Part shown: positions 6,801 through 8,345 of the stretch, in pieces
Layout: each line of letters begins with the position of its first letter
Numbering within the stretch: the stretch's first letter is position 1
NCBI GenBank assembly: GCA_002314515.1
Contig: DCGB01000010.1
Span: forward strand, 1 to 8,345
Direction of reading: 5' to 3'
DNA length: 8,345 nucleotides
From: Solobacterium sp. UBA1789
GTDB lineage: Bacteria; Bacillota_I; Bacilli_A; Erysipelotrichales; Erysipelotrichaceae
Notes under the pieces: model-generated
Databases searched by the model: none
Seen by the model: only the letters and a program-made list of their open reading frames with translations
What the model was told of the DNA's origin: nothing
Made by a program: the position numbers and the translations under genes

Positions 6801-8116
6801 AAAAATTTGCCAAGATAATTTTAGAAAGCAGTATTACTTTAGATAGAGATGTTGTCGTTTCTCATATGATGTATAACGGCGATGATATCAGTGGCGACAA
6901 TAGCAGCTGGACTAATCCGCAATATGGTCTGGAAATTGATTTAAATGGTCATAATATCAATGTTGGTGATCATGTGATCGATATTTCACACAACAGCTGG
7001 GTATATTTTACTAATTCTAAAATCGAAACTGTTTCTGGAAACGATGTCTTTTTAGCGGCAATATCTCAAATCATCGGTACAGGTAATCAGACGATCAGAA
7101 ACTATGGTTTTGTTGGTATTTATAATAATGTTGAGTTAATTAACGAGTATGGTACTGCTTTAACTGCCTATGATATCAGTAACTGCACTTATATTGGCTC
7201 AGGATCTTCTATCTATGCCAATAAAGCTATTGAAGTCTGTGAAACGACTACAGGTTATACTGATAATTATCGTAACGAAGTTGGTGTTCAGATACATGGT
7301 GATATTCGTGCTTATGATTATGCTGTTTATTTCAATTGCCTAAGAGTCAATGAATATCTGAAATATAACATCAGATTTTATCGTGATTATAAAAATGAAG
7401 ATCAGGATTATGTAAGCGTTGTTTCTAATGCTTATGGTGTTTATGCCAATGGTAATGTCAACGTTGAATTGAATAACTGTGAAATGATTGCTGATTATCC
7501 TTTTGTAGTCAATGGTGGTACTTATAAGATTACTGATTCAAATATCAAAGCAACAGCTTATTACGATGTTGAAGCTGATTATACTGCTGATAATCCAAAT
7601 GGTGCCTTGTTCCTGGTTGATTCCCTGGCTAAAAATGCTTCTACAGTTAAAGTCAATTTCCAGGTTAGTTCAAGAGAAATACTGGAAGCAGAAGGTCCGC
7701 TTGTTGCTGATACGGCAGTTTCAAGTCAATCCAAGATTTCAAAAGTTGATATTGCCTGCTACAACGACAAATCAGATGATTCCTATATTCTGACTGGCGA
7801 TAATTTATTTGTCAATGTACCTAAGGCAGCTGTTAATATCGATGGCGGTAATTATTCAACTACAGACTTTAAAAACTATGTTGATACTCAGGAATATCTT
7901 TGCATTGCTACAAGAGGTGATGACTATGGTGATTATCATTTCTTCATTTATCGTGGCCAGTATCCAACAAGTTTAACTAATGAAACAAAACTTTCTGAAA
8001 TTCGTTTAATTAATATTAACGATAGAACCAAAACATACGATGCTGTTTATACAGGTTCACACGATGAAACAGCTGGTAATGTTACCAGGAAACTTTATGA
8101 ATTTGTTGTCTCATAA
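3854..8116 (+). CDS. Very large exported Asp/Asn/Tyr-rich protein with beta-helix region; probable adhesin, ends at an in-frame TAA
   Basis: The protein has 1420 residues. It begins with a type I signal peptide: a KK N-region, a hydrophobic core at about 4-21 and a predicted cut after VKA (residue 25), followed by a low-complexity DDDQANNDNN segment. The C14 context does not fit a lipobox. Residues about 60-960 are acidic, rich in Asp, Asn and Tyr, and contain degenerate units with a pattern like NGxE..KD..C..F.K.G..Y (near 75-110, 244-272, 398-419 and 753-779). Residues about 968-1240 look like a right-handed beta-helix: an AA..A...AKIILESSITL lead-in, then LEIDLNGHNI and many short turns ending in Asn. 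I count 19 Cys in the mature part, many for an exported protein of this group. I recognise no catalytic motif. No sorting signal is seen, because the frame is cut by TAA and then continues past 8116. A role as a surface adhesin or matrix protein is inferred from architecture and from the c-di-GMP gene upstream. Confidence 0.85.
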   Translation: MKKILTIIFTVLLCLNTVFVVNVKADDDQANNDNNQEPQQENVDNATYIDYSTYSTEEQTLISSIIHPKKITFVYDGNEIKDVANVGYVGSSTYDNKLNYNFCYYYTDNTTSPYDKDKMEFVVEFEYQGEAAGTLKLNYTQMDNNYITKTGDNNQVEYLSVMYSDYNLPYINILPRDISNIKFYDSNDKEVTFDQDYEYGVWNRKELNALDGKDTIVFSVWAPNYNFSYAVITFDNNETKTINYNGDELKDRCYAFKKDGIDYNYCFLFADELEDGAPESAVEEAYIIFGEDSYELIGHDFDSYIRWNFEWYGDEDELNELLNAINNNGIKDMGLKLKYRLKGSTDYVEVDCEDSFSYGNYRDVHGYYYEITTPVDNYNEIDMFCLGYCECGIDASSIQGAYIYKNNVRYDFIYNADISNDYVLFYELTDELDRSTLTDNDDIIIVIDDETETRIGNGRNDCRCTYNFEYSGNGVWFTKNGNPDNIIVFVIDYCGNTENKKTSFIKLFDENSYPYEIHHNDDGSYFWDIYVDPAEFYSVDNSDVYFDVRLANNGHYDNITFEQQEDNNNPAVEQKKETINEVDTVLLKIRKWSNPTFNIIGSNTGSQESFTQVHQFCLQVGINDILKYTLINSFNLASSSFVTDGGIISKTSGMINNLIIGVNVNKDTTDFVNQIRNLPTDADHTNLNYESNYINITFKDNAELIKKEYSVSADADYPMVTYTLKNNDNDVVQTVSFSLRYEKGNWSGQSIMINGNNYNCQTFYKNGRQYTLYIHNDNDVQYEKFFEYTGYQHQTLIVNYQRDNYNPETDDYLYNEGKQYMKESGYNIEVYVPKDGVVLDGDVDVDDLNRITNTSKIMTLKYNSCEGNDYDGVLSDMKRILSNPTYYKDLEGNWQKVKVFDDYDSFESYSGNAVATYTIVQKIGNKYQGYILFKTRYFTYIKTYQEYYSDENWVSAEPYKLSHINGQSDAELFEAAVNAVKDKKFAKIILESSITLDRDVVVSHMMYNGDDISGDNSSWTNPQYGLEIDLNGHNINVGDHVIDISHNSWVYFTNSKIETVSGNDVFLAAISQIIGTGNQTIRNYGFVGIYNNVELINEYGTALTAYDISNCTYIGSGSSIYANKAIEVCETTTGYTDNYRNEVGVQIHGDIRAYDYAVYFNCLRVNEYLKYNIRFYRDYKNEDQDYVSVVSNAYGVYANGNVNVELNNCEMIADYPFVVNGGTYKITDSNIKATAYYDVEADYTADNPNGALFLVDSLAKNASTVKVNFQVSSREILEAEGPLVADTAVSSQSKISKVDIACYNDKSDDSYILTGDNLFVNVPKAAVNIDGGNYSTTDFKNYVDTQEYLCIATRGDDYGDYHFFIYRGQYPTSLTNETKLSEIRLININDRTKTYDAVYTGSHDETAGNVTRKLYEFVVS

Positions 8117-8345
8117 GATGAAGAAACTTATGATGCCATCAGTAATGATGTCAATATCGCAAATGACTATGAATTAAGATATGCCTTTGATGGTGGTCAA
8201 ATAAGTATAAAGTGCGTTAAACCTGATGGTGTGACTTTGAAGGCTGATCCAAGTGTGGTCAGTACCTGTATTAATCGTACCGATAGATACTCTTGTATTG
8301 ATCATTTCTTTGTTGTTAGAGGAAATATTACGACAAGCGCAACAA
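8117..8345 (+). pseudogene. In-frame continuation of the large exported protein beyond the TAA, open to the window edge
   Basis: Directly after the TAA at 8114-8116 the same frame stays open for 76 codons and runs off the window. It encodes residues that begin DEETYDAISNDV and later FDGGQISIKC. The Asp, Asn, Tyr and Cys content and codon use match the upstream protein, and no ribosome binding site or start for a new gene is present at the junction. This looks like the 3' part of the same gene, separated by one stop codon. It may be a nonsense mutation, a read-through site or a sequencing error; the sequence alone cannot decide. Confidence 0.75.

Noticed and set aside
8118..8174. ATGAAGAAACTT just after the TAA as the start of a new small exported protein
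   Set aside because: This frame stops after 19 codons and lacks a ribosome binding site, while the original frame remains open.

Overview
The window comes from a low-GC Gram-positive (Bacillota) genome. The evidence is AT-rich intergenic DNA, AGGAGG-type ribosome binding sites, TATAAT promoters, U-tailed hairpin terminators and a Gram-positive style signal peptide. A gut Erysipelotrichia- or Clostridia-like host would fit, but the sequence does not fix the taxon. All four genes read on the + strand. No tRNA, rRNA, CRISPR array, insertion sequence or phage gene is visible.

Positions 1-1995 hold a tandem pair of DUF362 proteins about 70% identical to each other. The first has an extended -10 promoter, and each has its own terminator. 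Both keep the DUF362 core motifs, including Asp-Cys-Asp-Cys, but lack the ferredoxin segment that many relatives carry in mid-protein. Their codon choice suggests high expression.

Positions 1996-3791 are a self-contained cyclic-di-GMP unit: a promoter, a class I c-di-GMP (GEMM-I) riboswitch aptamer, an intrinsic terminator, then a 536-residue membrane protein with seven predicted helices, a PAS-like domain and an intact HD-GYP phosphodiesterase domain. The last strand of the aptamer is also the 5' arm of the terminator. The predicted logic is therefore that ligand binding allows read-through, so high c-di-GMP would switch on an enzyme that destroys c-di-GMP. A nine-base repeat in the leader offers a further alternative fold next to the ribosome binding site.

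Positions 3792-8345 hold a very large exported protein, rich in Asp, Asn, Tyr and, unusually, Cys. It has degenerate repeats in its N-terminal two thirds and a probable right-handed beta-helix near its C-terminal end. Its frame meets a TAA at 8114-8116 and then stays open, with matching composition, to the end of the window. The gene is therefore probably longer in relatives and is interrupted here by a nonsense codon, by programmed read-through or by a sequence error. The true C-terminus and any cell-wall anchor lie beyond the window. Because the exported protein follows a c-di-GMP enzyme, it may be a surface adhesin of the same sessile/motile programme, but this is inference.
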